This document shows, in pieces, positions 1 through 10,800 of a stretch of DNA of 37,195 nt. The notes under the pieces are model-generated. The model saw only the letters and a list, made by a program, of their open reading frames with translations, was not told the DNA's origin and made no database searches. The translations under genes were made by a program, and so were the position numbers. Location: contig PWID01000332.1 in assembly GCA_003555145.1 (NCBI GenBank), positions 1 to 37,195 of the forward strand. Direction: 5' to 3'. The first letter of the stretch is position 1. Each line of letters begins with the position of its first letter. This stretch comes from Balneolia bacterium. Its GTDB lineage: Bacteria; Bacteroidota; Rhodothermia; Balneolales; Cyclonatronaceae.

Positions 1-1403
1 CCACACCTCAGGTGCGCGACGATATTTTAAAATCGCTGGAATTCAGCGAGCCCAACATCATTTCAAAAGGTTTTGAGCGTCCCAATCTGATGTGGTGGGG
101 GTATAAAAGTGAAAACCGCATGGCCGCCATGAAGCACATGGTAATGAAACAGCCGGGCGCCTCCGGACTCATCTACGCCGGATCCCGCAAGAGCTGTAAC
201 GAGCTGGCCGCGCAGATGCAGCAGCTTACGGGAGTAAAGTCGGCTGCCTATCATGCCGGTCTGGATGCCGCAAAACGAACTCTGGTGCAGGAGAAGTGGA
301 TTAAAGGAGAAATCCCCCTGGTCGTAGCCACCAATGCCTTCGGTATGGGAATCGACAAATCCGACTGCCGGTATGTGATGCACTATGATTCGCCGGCCTC
401 TCTCGAAGCCTACTATCAGGAGGCGGGTAGAGCGGGAAGAGATGGTGAGCCCGGATATCCATTACTTCTTCACAAACCGGCCGCCTTCGACCTGATGCGC
501 CGACAGATTGAAGACAGCTATCCGACCCTCGAACAGCTTCGCAAGCTGTATGCAGGCATCTGCGACTCCCTGGGCCTGGCGCTTGGCTCGGGCATGGATA
601 AGGCGCAGCCGCTGAATATGGCCGATGTAGAGAAAAGAACCGGTTTCAAGCAGGGGATTGTGAATGCGGGGCTGCGAATCTTTCAGCGACTTGAGTTATT
701 CGAAAGTACTGTGGAGTATGAGCGCAAGCTGGGCGTTCATTTTATGTATGATGTGGCCGGTATTCGATCCCTTACCAACGAACCCCGCTATAACGAAAGG
801 AAGCGAGCTTTCGTGATGGATATGTTTCGGCTTTTTGGTCCTGAAAGTGTTCACGATATGGTTTTCCTGTCACTTAAACGCATTTCGGAACGAACCGGCC
901 TAACGGTTACGCGGGTAATTGCCGGCCTTGATGTCCTTAAACGGGAGCTGGTTTTGCGCTATCAGCTGGTAAACGGAGATCCGGTGGTGCGCATCATACA
1001 CACAAGAGAGGAAAAGCCCGGACTTAATCGTGAAATCGTGGAAATGTTCCGGAACGTGCTTATCAAAAAGCTGGACTATATGCAGGGGTATGCCGAAACC
1101 ACGGACTGCCGAAGCCGGTATCTGCGCATGTATTTTGGTGAAACTGATCCGCCGCCCTGTGGAAACTGCGATAACTGCCTTAATGGGAAATCAGCAGCCA
1201 GGGCGATTTTTACCACAGAGGTGAAAAAGATAAACGATGTTTTGGGTGATGGCTCTGCGAAGCATATTCACGACTTGGCTAAAGAAACTGGCATACAGAC
1301 ATCTAAGCTCACGGACTGCCTCAAATGGATGATGAAAGGGGGCATCATTGTGCGGGAGCGACAGGATAAGGGTGCGTTTTACCGTTCAGCTGCTAGAAAG
1401 TAA
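1..1403 (+). CDS. recQ: ATP-dependent DNA helicase RecQ, C-terminal part (truncated at left window edge)
   Basis: Frame stays open to base 1 (TPQVRDDIL upstream of the ORF-track GTG at 12). Helicase domain 2 motif (ATNAFGMGIDKSDCRYVMHYDSPASLEAYYQEAGRAGRDG) and RecQ zinc-binding Cys (CRSRYLRMYFGE..CGNCDNC). Confidence 0.95.
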   Translation, partial: TPQVRDDILKSLEFSEPNIISKGFERPNLMWWGYKSENRMAAMKHMVMKQPGASGLIYAGSRKSCNELAAQMQQLTGVKSAAYHAGLDAAKRTLVQEKWIKGEIPLVVATNAFGMGIDKSDCRYVMHYDSPASLEAYYQEAGRAGRDGEPGYPLLLHKPAAFDLMRRQIEDSYPTLEQLRKLYAGICDSLGLALGSGMDKAQPLNMADVEKRTGFKQGIVNAGLRIFQRLELFESTVEYERKLGVHFMYDVAGIRSLTNEPRYNERKRAFVMDMFRLFGPESVHDMVFLSLKRISERTGLTVTRVIAGLDVLKRELVLRYQLVNGDPVVRIIHTREEKPGLNREIVEMFRNVLIKKLDYMQGYAETTDCRSRYLRMYFGETDPPPCGNCDNCLNGKSAARAIFTTEVKKINDVLGDGSAKHIHDLAKETGIQTSKLTDCLKWMMKGGIIVRERQDKGAFYRSAARK

Positions 1404-1407
1404 AAAA

Positions 1408-1797
1408 TTAATCCTCGGCCCTCTGCTGTTCATTAAACCGGTTGTTTAATTCCCCGTGAACCTTGCTTACTCTCTCCACAGCCGTGCGATGGCGAAGCAC
1501 CTGATTCTCCACATCGGTTTGGTAAAACTCATGTGAACGCAAAAACTGCTCCTCGGTGATCTCATACGTCCGGAAAACCTCATCGGTGGCCCGAAGCACA
1601 GTATCGGTATCGCCGCTTTCGCTATGAAGCGAGTTAATGAGCTCAAACTCGACCAGGAGATCGATGTACGTATCTTCGTCAATCAGATCTTCGGGTTGGC
1701 TCTCACAGCCTGTTAAGGACACAGAAGCCATCACCAGAAAACCCATAAGAAAAACAGAAAAAGCCCGGCGTAATATGTTGTTTTTAATGAAATTCAT
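1408..1797 (-). CDS. DUF4296-type lipoprotein
   Basis: In-frame ATG at 1797 (MNFIKNNILRRAFSVFLMGFLVMASVSLTGCES) gives a signal peptide plus lipobox LTGC; the longer track start at 1875 lacks this. Body resembles DUF4296 (ID-DTYIDLLVEFELINSL...VFRTYEITEEQFLRSHEFYQ). Confidence 0.75.
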   Translation of the reverse strand: MNFIKNNILRRAFSVFLMGFLVMASVSLTGCESQPEDLIDEDTYIDLLVEFELINSLHSESGDTDTVLRATDEVFRTYEITEEQFLRSHEFYQTDVENQVLRHRTAVERVSKVHGELNNRFNEQQRAED

Positions 1798-1804
1798 GGG
1801 TTTG

Positions 1805-2884
1805 TTATTTGGGCGTTCGCCACAGGAGCATGAGGCTGAATACAAAAAACAGCACGTGGGGCGAAGCCGCGGCAAAAAGAGGATCCAGCTGACCGCTGGC
1901 GCCGAATGGTTCCATCAGCTTCATAATAATGAGATAGAAAAAAATGATGATGAGCCCGCTGCCAAGCAAAACCCCGCGCCCGCCTTTACGGTTGTTGGTG
2001 GATATTCCGATACCTATCAATGCAATCACGATGGTGCCAAACGGATAGAACAGTTTGCCGTAGAACTGAACTTTCTGGAGCGATACGCCGCCCACGCCGC
2101 TTCGTTCGAGTGAAGCGATATAGTCTACAATTTCCGGATAGGTGAGCTGGTAGATATCGGAGGTTGTTCGCGCCATATCGCGGGGCAGGGTAGTGAGCAC
2201 GCTGTCGACCTCACTGTGGGAGTAGCTTACAAATCCTTCATCTGAAAACACGCGTCTTTCGGCTCGGATGAATCTCCATTTGGCGGTGTCTTCCTGCCAC
2301 TCCATGCGTGCTGCCTCCACGGTTTCCACAATCCTGTCGCCATCGAAGGTTACCAGTCGAGGGCTGAATGCCACGCGGTTGCGCGCATCGAAATAATTAA
2401 TAGTTAGCAGCGTCTGTTCGCTTTCCTGCCGGTATATGCGGGATCGGTCCAGCCGGTCGCTCTGCCGGGTTAGGTATTGCTGCTCGAACGTAAAACGCTC
2501 TGCGTTGGAGCCGGGAATCACATAGCCATCGAGATAGCTCAGGATTCCGGTAATGGCGATGGCAAAAAGCATGAAGGGCGTCATGAAGCGGTACAGGCTC
2601 ACCCCCGCGCCTTTAATGGCGGTTAGCTCGAGCCGGTCGGTCATCTGCCCGGCTACAAGCAATATGGCCACAAATACAGCAAGTGGAGCCACGAGCCGTA
2701 CCATCTCGGGAATATAGTTGAGGTAGTACTGCCCCCAGATCTCTGCCATGGTTGCACCCCGGTCGGAAAACGTATCGCTGTTTTCTGAAAAATCGATGAT
2801 GATAAAAATGAAAATGAGTACAGCCAGAACCATGAGTGTGGCGAGGAACAGGCGCACAATTATAAATCGGTCTATGCGGTTCAT
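1805..2884 (-). CDS. lptG: LptF/LptG (YjgP/YjgQ) family permease, LptG-like
   Basis: 359 aa, N-terminal MNRIDRFIIVRLFLATLMVLAVLIFIFIIIDF, several TM segments, TAIKGAGVSLYRFMTP motif, C-terminal TM cluster. Confidence 0.85.
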   Translation of the reverse strand: MNRIDRFIIVRLFLATLMVLAVLIFIFIIIDFSENSDTFSDRGATMAEIWGQYYLNYIPEMVRLVAPLAVFVAILLVAGQMTDRLELTAIKGAGVSLYRFMTPFMLFAIAITGILSYLDGYVIPGSNAERFTFEQQYLTRQSDRLDRSRIYRQESEQTLLTINYFDARNRVAFSPRLVTFDGDRIVETVEAARMEWQEDTAKWRFIRAERRVFSDEGFVSYSHSEVDSVLTTLPRDMARTTSDIYQLTYPEIVDYIASLERSGVGGVSLQKVQFYGKLFYPFGTIVIALIGIGISTNNRKGGRGVLLGSGLIIIFFYLIIMKLMEPFGASGQLDPLFAAASPHVLFFVFSLMLLWRTPK

Positions 2885-4530
2885 GGCTTCACCTGCGTAG
2901 AGTTTGGCTCAGGACTTTCTTCGTTGTTTTCACTCAGCTCTTCGTTGCCGGTCCGTGTCCAAAGATCCGAAATACGGAATTCGTACATCACCTTGGCGGT
3001 AAGATATAGACCAAGAGCCAGCAGAGTGATGTTGCCGAACCACATTCCCCAGAACGGGCTTATAATCATGCGGTCGGCAAGTTTTTCTCCCTGAATAATA
3101 GTTACCCAGTAGTAGGTGAAAATTACGGCAGAAATGAGCGCGTTAAAGCCCAGATTTCCCTTTCGGGTTAAAATGCCGAGTGGGGCACCAACGAGAACAA
3201 AAATAATGCAGCCGATGGGAATGGATACCTTTTTGTGTACCTCAACCATATACTGTGCGCTGCGTTCGATTCGCCAGTCCATGTTGTTTTTGAGGGAACT
3301 TAATCGCGATGCTGAGTTTCTTAGCGTCGTAACCGAGGTATTGGCAACTTTTACCTGCGTTTCCAAATCGTCGATCATATTTAGCACAACGAAGGGAGTA
3401 AGCAGCGAATCGGGCTCATCGGAATATGCGTTTGTGTTAAGGGTGATGGCGTTCGTGGCCGAATCTAAGGTGTCGCCAGCCGTTTCCTGCCGGGCTGCTT
3501 CGGCTCGCTCCCGTGCCAGGCTGTCGGCATAGGCTTCCATTAGGGTAACCGTGCCACCGTATTCGGTAGTATCGGGATGGTACTCATCATCCTGTTGTGC
3601 GGGTCCTGCGCGAAGGGCCCTGCGCAGGGATAAGGCGCGGTTTGTGCCTTGTCCTTCTGTTAGCCTTTGTAAATCCCTTGCTGTATCGTTGTGAAGCGAA
3701 TCGATGATGGCGATCATCATTTGGGAGCTCATAGTGCGGTCGTCGCGTCTTCTCCGTTCGGGATCAGTGCGGGAGAAGCTAAGATCAGACAGGTCGAAAT
3801 TAACGCGGTATTCGGTAAAATGAGAACGCTCGACCCGTGTTTTTCCGTCAGGGCTGCTGCTTAGGTTACGATTGATGGTGCCATCAAATAAAAACAGGCT
3901 TAGAATATCGGTGTTCGGTACGGAAGCCAGATAGCCTCGTGAAGCTTTAATGATGGCCGGCTCCACCGTGTCGTCGCCTTCCCGAAAGAGCGTTACGTCC
4001 TGCAGGCTGTCGGAAGCGGCCGGAATTCCGCGAACAAGGAAGTTATAACCATCGATGCCATCATAAAACACGCTTTCCTGAAGATCAAAACCGGGGCGCT
4101 GCATGCGGATATCCAGAAAAAGGGAGCGGGCTTTGTAATTTGCATCCGGGAGTATTTCGTTTGAGAAGTAAATCAGAAATACGGCAAGGAGGGAAGCGGC
4201 AATAAAAATGGGCCGGATGATGCTTAGCGGATTGATACCGGCTGCACGGATAGAGGTAAACTCATTGAGTTCGGAGAATTTTCCAAACGCCATCAGGCAG
4301 GCAACAAGCACAGCCATAGGAACGGCCAAAACCACCATGTAGGCGAGATTGGTAAGAATTAGTTCAATAATTACGGTCGCAGGAATGCCCTTGCCGATCA
4401 GCTTATCCACATGCAGGATAAGGAACTGCATGAGAAGCAGAAACATCACAATAAGAAAACAGAACAGAAACGGGCCAATATGGCGTTTCAGAATTTCTGT
4501 CTGGAGCTTGCGAATTACCTTAACGGACAT
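2881..4530 (-). CDS. lptF: LptF/LptG (YjgP/YjgQ) family permease, LptF-like with large insertion
   Basis: 549 aa; N-terminal TM region, EFTSIRAAGINPLSIIRP motif, C-terminal TMs (PIGCIIFVLVGAPLGILTRKG); overlaps lptG by 4 bp. Confidence 0.85.
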   Translation of the reverse strand: MSVKVIRKLQTEILKRHIGPFLFCFLIVMFLLLMQFLILHVDKLIGKGIPATVIIELILTNLAYMVVLAVPMAVLVACLMAFGKFSELNEFTSIRAAGINPLSIIRPIFIAASLLAVFLIYFSNEILPDANYKARSLFLDIRMQRPGFDLQESVFYDGIDGYNFLVRGIPAASDSLQDVTLFREGDDTVEPAIIKASRGYLASVPNTDILSLFLFDGTINRNLSSSPDGKTRVERSHFTEYRVNFDLSDLSFSRTDPERRRRDDRTMSSQMMIAIIDSLHNDTARDLQRLTEGQGTNRALSLRRALRAGPAQQDDEYHPDTTEYGGTVTLMEAYADSLARERAEAARQETAGDTLDSATNAITLNTNAYSDEPDSLLTPFVVLNMIDDLETQVKVANTSVTTLRNSASRLSSLKNNMDWRIERSAQYMVEVHKKVSIPIGCIIFVLVGAPLGILTRKGNLGFNALISAVIFTYYWVTIIQGEKLADRMIISPFWGMWFGNITLLALGLYLTAKVMYEFRISDLWTRTGNEELSENNEESPEPNSTQVKP

Positions 4531-4805
4531 TCAGGGCAGAGGGATTAAATCTTGAGTACTACGCAAATAGGTGGTATTATTGGCGACAGTCTGACAAAGT
4601 CGTCATAAAATACGATACTTTCTGCGCCTTAAAAATTGATAACAGATATGTTTTTCGGTTATTGCATGCGTATATTAGGCGCTGTCCATGAACTCAGAAT
4701 AAAAAAGCTCAGCCTATTTCAAATCGTTACTGTTTTCCCGGAACAACCGGAATCATCAATTAGTATATATCAACATCTGAAGTAAAGCCGAATCTCTAAA
4801 TTTAC

Positions 4806-7800
4806 GTGCATATCGCTGAGCACAATTTTTGGTGGATTTTAGCCTGCGCACTGCTGGTATTTTTGCCGCATGGAGCCGAAGCTGAGAACCGCTTTTTGCA
4901 AGATTATTTTTCAGAAGAACCTCTCGCAATTCGGGATGAAGACCCCTTCGCCCGTCTACGCGCTGATTTGCCTTCACTCAACGACGGATTACCGCATAGG
5001 GGAGACATGCGTCCGTTTTTTGCTGCTGCGCCCGATACACTGCCGGAAGAGCCCGTTGTTCCCGATTTTGATCCGCCGGTAGAAGATGCAGCTGTTTCGG
5101 AAGATGAGGAAGAAGATGAATTCGCCCTCTTACCGGAGTCCGGCCCACCCGCGCAGGATTCTGTTAGCGTGCTTCCGGGTCCGAGAAGCTATATTTCCAC
5201 GCCTGCCTTCCCAAGACAGCTTCCGCGCCTGCTACAGATTCGTCTGAATGAAGACCGTACCGAAGCCGTACGTGATTCTGCCAGTGGCGACATTCTGGTT
5301 AAACGCACCATGTTTGGCTTTCCTATAGACTTCGACAGTCGTTACACGTTCAACCAGTATGCTGCTGAGCACAAGCGGCATACTATGCGGGATAATTTTA
5401 AAGATCTCATCCGGGAGGAAGACATCAGACGGGCAAGGCGCAGAGGCGTGCTTGACTTCCGTATTTCTGTACCTGGCGGACAAAGCTCGGCGTTCACCAC
5501 TATATTCGGAAGGCCTGAAGTAAACCTCCGGGTTACCGGTTCGGCTAACATGAACGTAGGGGTTTCTATCAGCGACTCGGAAGATCCTGCGCTCCCGGCC
5601 GATCAGCAGCGTAGAATTGATCCCAAGTTCGATCAGAATCTGAAGCTGAATATTGCCGGTACCATTGGCGATAAGCTCACTATATCTACCGACTGGGATA
5701 CCGAGCGACAGTTTGAGTACGAAAACCGCCTGAACATTCTCTATACAGGCTACGAAGATGAAATTATACAGTCGATTGAGCTGGGTAATGTATCCATGGA
5801 AACGGGTAACAGGCTTATTCGCGGCGGTGGCTCTCTTTTCGGAATAAAGGCCACGGCCAAGCTGGGCGCTCTGGACATCACAACCGTTATTTCCCAGCAG
5901 GAGAGTGATTCGCAGACGGAGACCATTACCGGTGGCTCGCAGGAAACGGCGATAAATATTGCGCCAAACGCATACGAGAACGATCGCCACTTCTTTCTGG
6001 ATTTTTACGCGCGCCAGGAGTTTGAGGACGTGATGGCAGACGTGCTGAACCCGCGTCGTCTGTTCGATATCATAAATATTGACGTTTATGTACTCGACAT
6101 AACTTCTTCTGAAGAAGAGGGCCGTGTTCCCGCAATTGCGCTGGTCGATTATGGTACAAACCAGGTTGGGAACGTATTCGCTCCCCCAAACGAGGAGTTC
6201 GATCCCTTCGATCCGGGCGCTCTTGAGCAGTTCAGAGATCCTACCGTTGGCGTTTCTGCTGAAGACCTGGGCGTGGCTTCAGATGAGTTTGAGGAAGGTA
6301 TCTTCATACCGCTTCAGGAGAATGTGGATTACGAGATTAACCAAAGTCTGGGCTACATAAGTTTGACACGAACCCGGCTCGATGAACGTCAGGCGCTGGC
6401 GGTTTCATATTCGTACCGGGATAATCAGACGGGGGAAATTATTTATGTGGGTGACCAGAGTACCGGTTCAAACAACCGTTTGTTTCTAAAATTGTTACGT
6501 CCGTCGAACCAGAGCACGAGCAGTCGTTCCTGGAATCTTACCATGCGAAATATCTATTCGCTGGGCGTAAGCAACCTTACCCGCGATAATCTGGAATTCG
6601 ATGTTTTCTATACGGGCGGTACTACCGATCAGATTAACATTCCGGGCATCAACAATATTCTTCTTCAGGATCTGGGTCTTGACAGGGTTGATGCGCAGGG
6701 TAACCCGACTCCGGATAACCGGATTGACTTTAACACACAGACTTTAGACCCCCGCAGCGGTCGCGTTATCTTTCCATATCTGGAGCCGTTTGGACAACGG
6801 ATAGTTGATATTATTGAGGCTTCGAATCTCCCAGAGTCTGAAAAACAGGATGCGATCAATCGATATGCTTTCTTGGATTTGTACACAAACCGGCCAAACT
6901 CTGCGGGCCAAAATTCACGCAACGCGTTATACAGGCTGCGCGGAACAGCCAGGGGTGGCGTTTCTGATAGTTTTATGCTTGGGATTAACCTCATTCCAGG
7001 ATCTGTTCGAGTGCGATCAAACAATATAGAGTTAACTGAGGGGGTGGATTACGAGGTTGACTACATCCTTGGCAGTATTGTTATTACGAATCCGTCTTAT
7101 CTGTCGGCCGGCCAGGATATTCAGGTTGAGTATGAGAGTAATCAAATGCTTCAGATCCAGCAGACTACATTTACGGGTGTTCGTGCTCAGTATAACTTCA
7201 CCGACGATATACGCCTTGGCGGTACATACTTTCGTTTGAATGAGCGCCCGATTCAGGATAAAATCCCCGTAGGCGACGAACCAATTAACAACACCATTAT
7301 TGGTTTCGACGGCAGGGCTAACTTTGATGCCCCCTGGCTCACACGCGCGCTTAATGCATTACCACTGCTCCAGACCCGTGCACCTTCATCTATCGATATA
7401 TCCGGTGAATGGGCTCAGTTACGTCCGGGTGTTGCACAGACCAGCGCCGTACAGCGTGCGATTAACAGAGGTGAGCTGTTCTCTGATGAGGAAAACGGTC
7501 TGGCATTCATCGATGATTTTGAAGGGTCGCGCTCTACAGTAAGTTTCCTTAATCCCGGCCGATGGTACCTGGCGTCATCACCCTATGCTTTGCCTTCAAT
7601 TGACCAGGACATGGAAAATGCAGCACAGCAGCCGGGTATACGCGCCATTCGGTCTGACCTGCGCGCACAATTTTCGTACTATATGATACCGACAACGATT
7701 TCCCGCGGCGGCGTTTCTTTCCCGGAGTCTGCTGAGGTATTAATCGAAGACGTGTTCCCAAACCGCCAGATTTCCACTCAGGATCAGCGTACGATCCAGA

Positions 7801-10800
7801 CGCTCGACGTTTTTTATAATCCGCAGGAACGCGGCCCGTACAATTATAATATGGATTTACGGAACGTACTGGAGAATGAGCCGGAAAATATGTGGGGTGG
7901 TTTTACAGCTGTGCTTCCTGGTGGACTGGGCGACTTCTCTCAGCAGAATATAGAGTTTCTTGAGTTTTGGGTTCAGCCGGTACTGCCCGATGGCCGCAGC
8001 CCGGAATCGTTTAACCCGGCCGATTACGACGGTACAATCTACTTCGATATTGGATCGGTGAGTGAAGACGTAATCCCCAATAATACTCTGAATACAGAAG
8101 ACGGCCTGTATGAGCGAGAGAACAACCTGCGTATTGACTCCGAAGGCCGTTCTTATGTACTCAACTCTCCGGTTGAGTTCAACGGGCAGTTTTCTGTTGC
8201 CAATATAGACCGTGAGGATGTTGGCCTGGATGGCGTACCAAGTACGGGTAATAACGGACTTAACGAACAAACGCTTTTCGCTGATTTTATAAGCGCGATG
8301 GAAACCGCATACGCCGATGATCCCGACCGTGTTGCCATCATCCGCAATGACCCTTCGAATGACGAGTACATTTATTACGATAATGAATTAGTGCGTAATC
8401 GTCCGCTTCATGAGCGTTTTTACCGTATGTACGGCTATCTTGAGGGCAACTCGATCTCTGTAGGATCTCAGCGCGCTGTAACAAACCGTCCGGATTCTGA
8501 GGGTCTTATTAACCCGGCCGTGGTTAACACAGAAAATTCCTTTTTTCAGTATGAGTTTAATCTCAACCCGGCAGATACCACCTCGCTACGGGTAGGACAA
8601 AACTACGTGGTCGACCGGCAAAACAATCCGGATCTTGTGGGGCCCTGGTATCAGGTGAGGATACCGCTGCGTGACTTTGTTCGCCAGGTTGGTAATATCG
8701 ACGATCTTCAGCGCGTAACGCACATCCGCATGTGGATGTCGGGTTACAATGAGCCATTCACCCTGCGTTTTGCCACCATGGAGTTTGTGGGTAACCTATG
8801 GAGAAAAGCCGATAACATAGGCAACACACAGGATGAGTCTACTATTTTCGACATCTCCACAATCAACTTTGAGGAAAATGCCTCCCGCCGTCCGGTTCCG
8901 TATCGCATTCCGCCGGGGGCTATTCGTTCTACGATTCGGGGGCAGCAGGAATCTATTGTAGACAACGAGCAGTCGCTTGTTCTAAATGTAGAAAACCTCA
9001 AATCGCAGGATATCCGGATGATAAGCCGCGTGTATCCGGGTAACCTCAGCCTTGTAAACTACTCTAACATGCGCATGTTTGTGCATGGTGAGGGTTATGA
9101 GAACAGGGGCGACGTAGAGCTTGTGTTACGTCTCGGCAGTAACCTGGAAAATAACTACTACGAGTATCGCCAGCCTATAACTCCTACAGATACTACATAC
9201 CAGTTTAACTCTGTTGCACAAACTGCCGGCGACCGCGAAGCGGGCTTGTCTGAAGATGCTGACCAGGTTTGGCTGCCCGATGAAAACAGTATGAATATAG
9301 TGCTCAGCACGTTTAACGAGTTAAAGCAGCTTCGGGATTTGGAAGGTGTGGATCCGGACTTCAAATACGAACGCTCAGATATCCTGCGTGATGCCGTTCC
9401 AGGTGCAACCCTAAGCATTGTAGGTAACCCATCGCTTGACCGGGTTACGGAGATTGGTATTGGTGTAAGAAATCCCAATCAGCGGTCAACGATTCCCGGA
9501 ATGCGTTCCGTTGTTAAGGGTGATGCCGGTTCAGACGCTGCCCCCGCAAATGAAGTCGGGCCCGGAGTGCCAAACCTTGACGCTGAGATATGGGTGAACG
9601 AGCTTCGTGTTTCCGGTTTTGACAATCGCCGCGCGTGGTCTGGTAACGTATCGGCCCGGGTTGAAATGGCAGACTTCGCAACGCTCAACGCAACGGTAAG
9701 CCACCGGCAGGATGGTTTTGGATCTATAGATTCCCGCATGGTTGATAGAAGCACCAGCGATGAAACCAGCTATAACCTAAGCACGCGAATAAGCCTGCAC
9801 CGATTTATTCCGGAAGCCTACGGGTGGAATATTCCGCTGCAGCTTAGCACGCAAAACTCTGTTTCTACTCCAAGATTTCTTCCCCGTGAGGGTGATATAC
9901 GCTTTTCTGATTTCGAGTCTGCGGTCCGAAACGATGTAGAAGACCCGGAAGAGCGCGATCGTATTATAAGTGAGCGTCTTCAGGAGATTCAAACCCGCAG
10001 GGAGTCATATACTATAAACGTATCGGGCCTCACTAAGAATAACTCCAGGGGATTCTGGACACGCAATTTTGTGGATCCGTTCCGGGTATCTTACAATTAC
10101 ACCACCTCCGACGCCAGTAATCCGAATAACGAGTTTGATAACCGCTGGAATTATACAACCTCGCTGGATTACAACCTTACGTTCCAGAATGTGGAGACGC
10201 TTCGTCCGCTTGGTTTCCTTGAAGACCTCCCGCTGCTGAACCTTATTTCCGGCTTCCGCCTGGCCTATCTGCCGCGCAGTATAGGTACTACGCAGACCCT
10301 GGATCGCAGATATTCCGAGCTGCAGCGCCGCTCTTTTGACGGGCAGGACCCCTTCAACCTGCAGCAGCAGCACCAGTTTACCTACGTTAACACCTTCAAT
10401 ATTAACTACGATATTACTCCGCCGATTTCGCTTCGAATGACTACGCGAAATGAGTTCAATCTGGACGCTATTTCCCGCGTGTTCGATGCCGATTCTACGC
10501 TATATGATATTCGGCCGAGCTTCGATATTATCAACGATGCACTTTTTGATGGCGATATCAACGCTCGTCAGGAAGATTACCAGGAAAACTATACGGCTAC
10601 ATGGCGACCGCGCTTCAACCAGATCAGTCAGCTCAACTGGTTAACGTATCAGGCGAGCTACCGCGGTGGATTCCGCTGGAGAAACGCGCCACAGGGCTCA
10701 GGTCTTGGGGCCACGGTTAGCAACACCTATGGCTTGGATCAGACGCTGGGCATTCGCTTGCAGGATCTGCTAAAGAAAATTCCGTTTTATGATAATGCTG

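Noticed and set aside
1637-2113. 158-aa plus-strand ORF over the DUF4296/lptG genes
   Set aside because: Antisense to two genes with good membrane/lipoprotein features; no motif.
3116-3532. 138-aa plus-strand ORF over lptF
   Set aside because: Antisense shadow of the lptF frame, no domain.
5232-5990. 252-aa minus-strand ORF antisense to sprA
   Set aside because: Lies wholly inside the well-supported sprA frame, no recognisable motif or signal; typical shadow ORF from codon bias.
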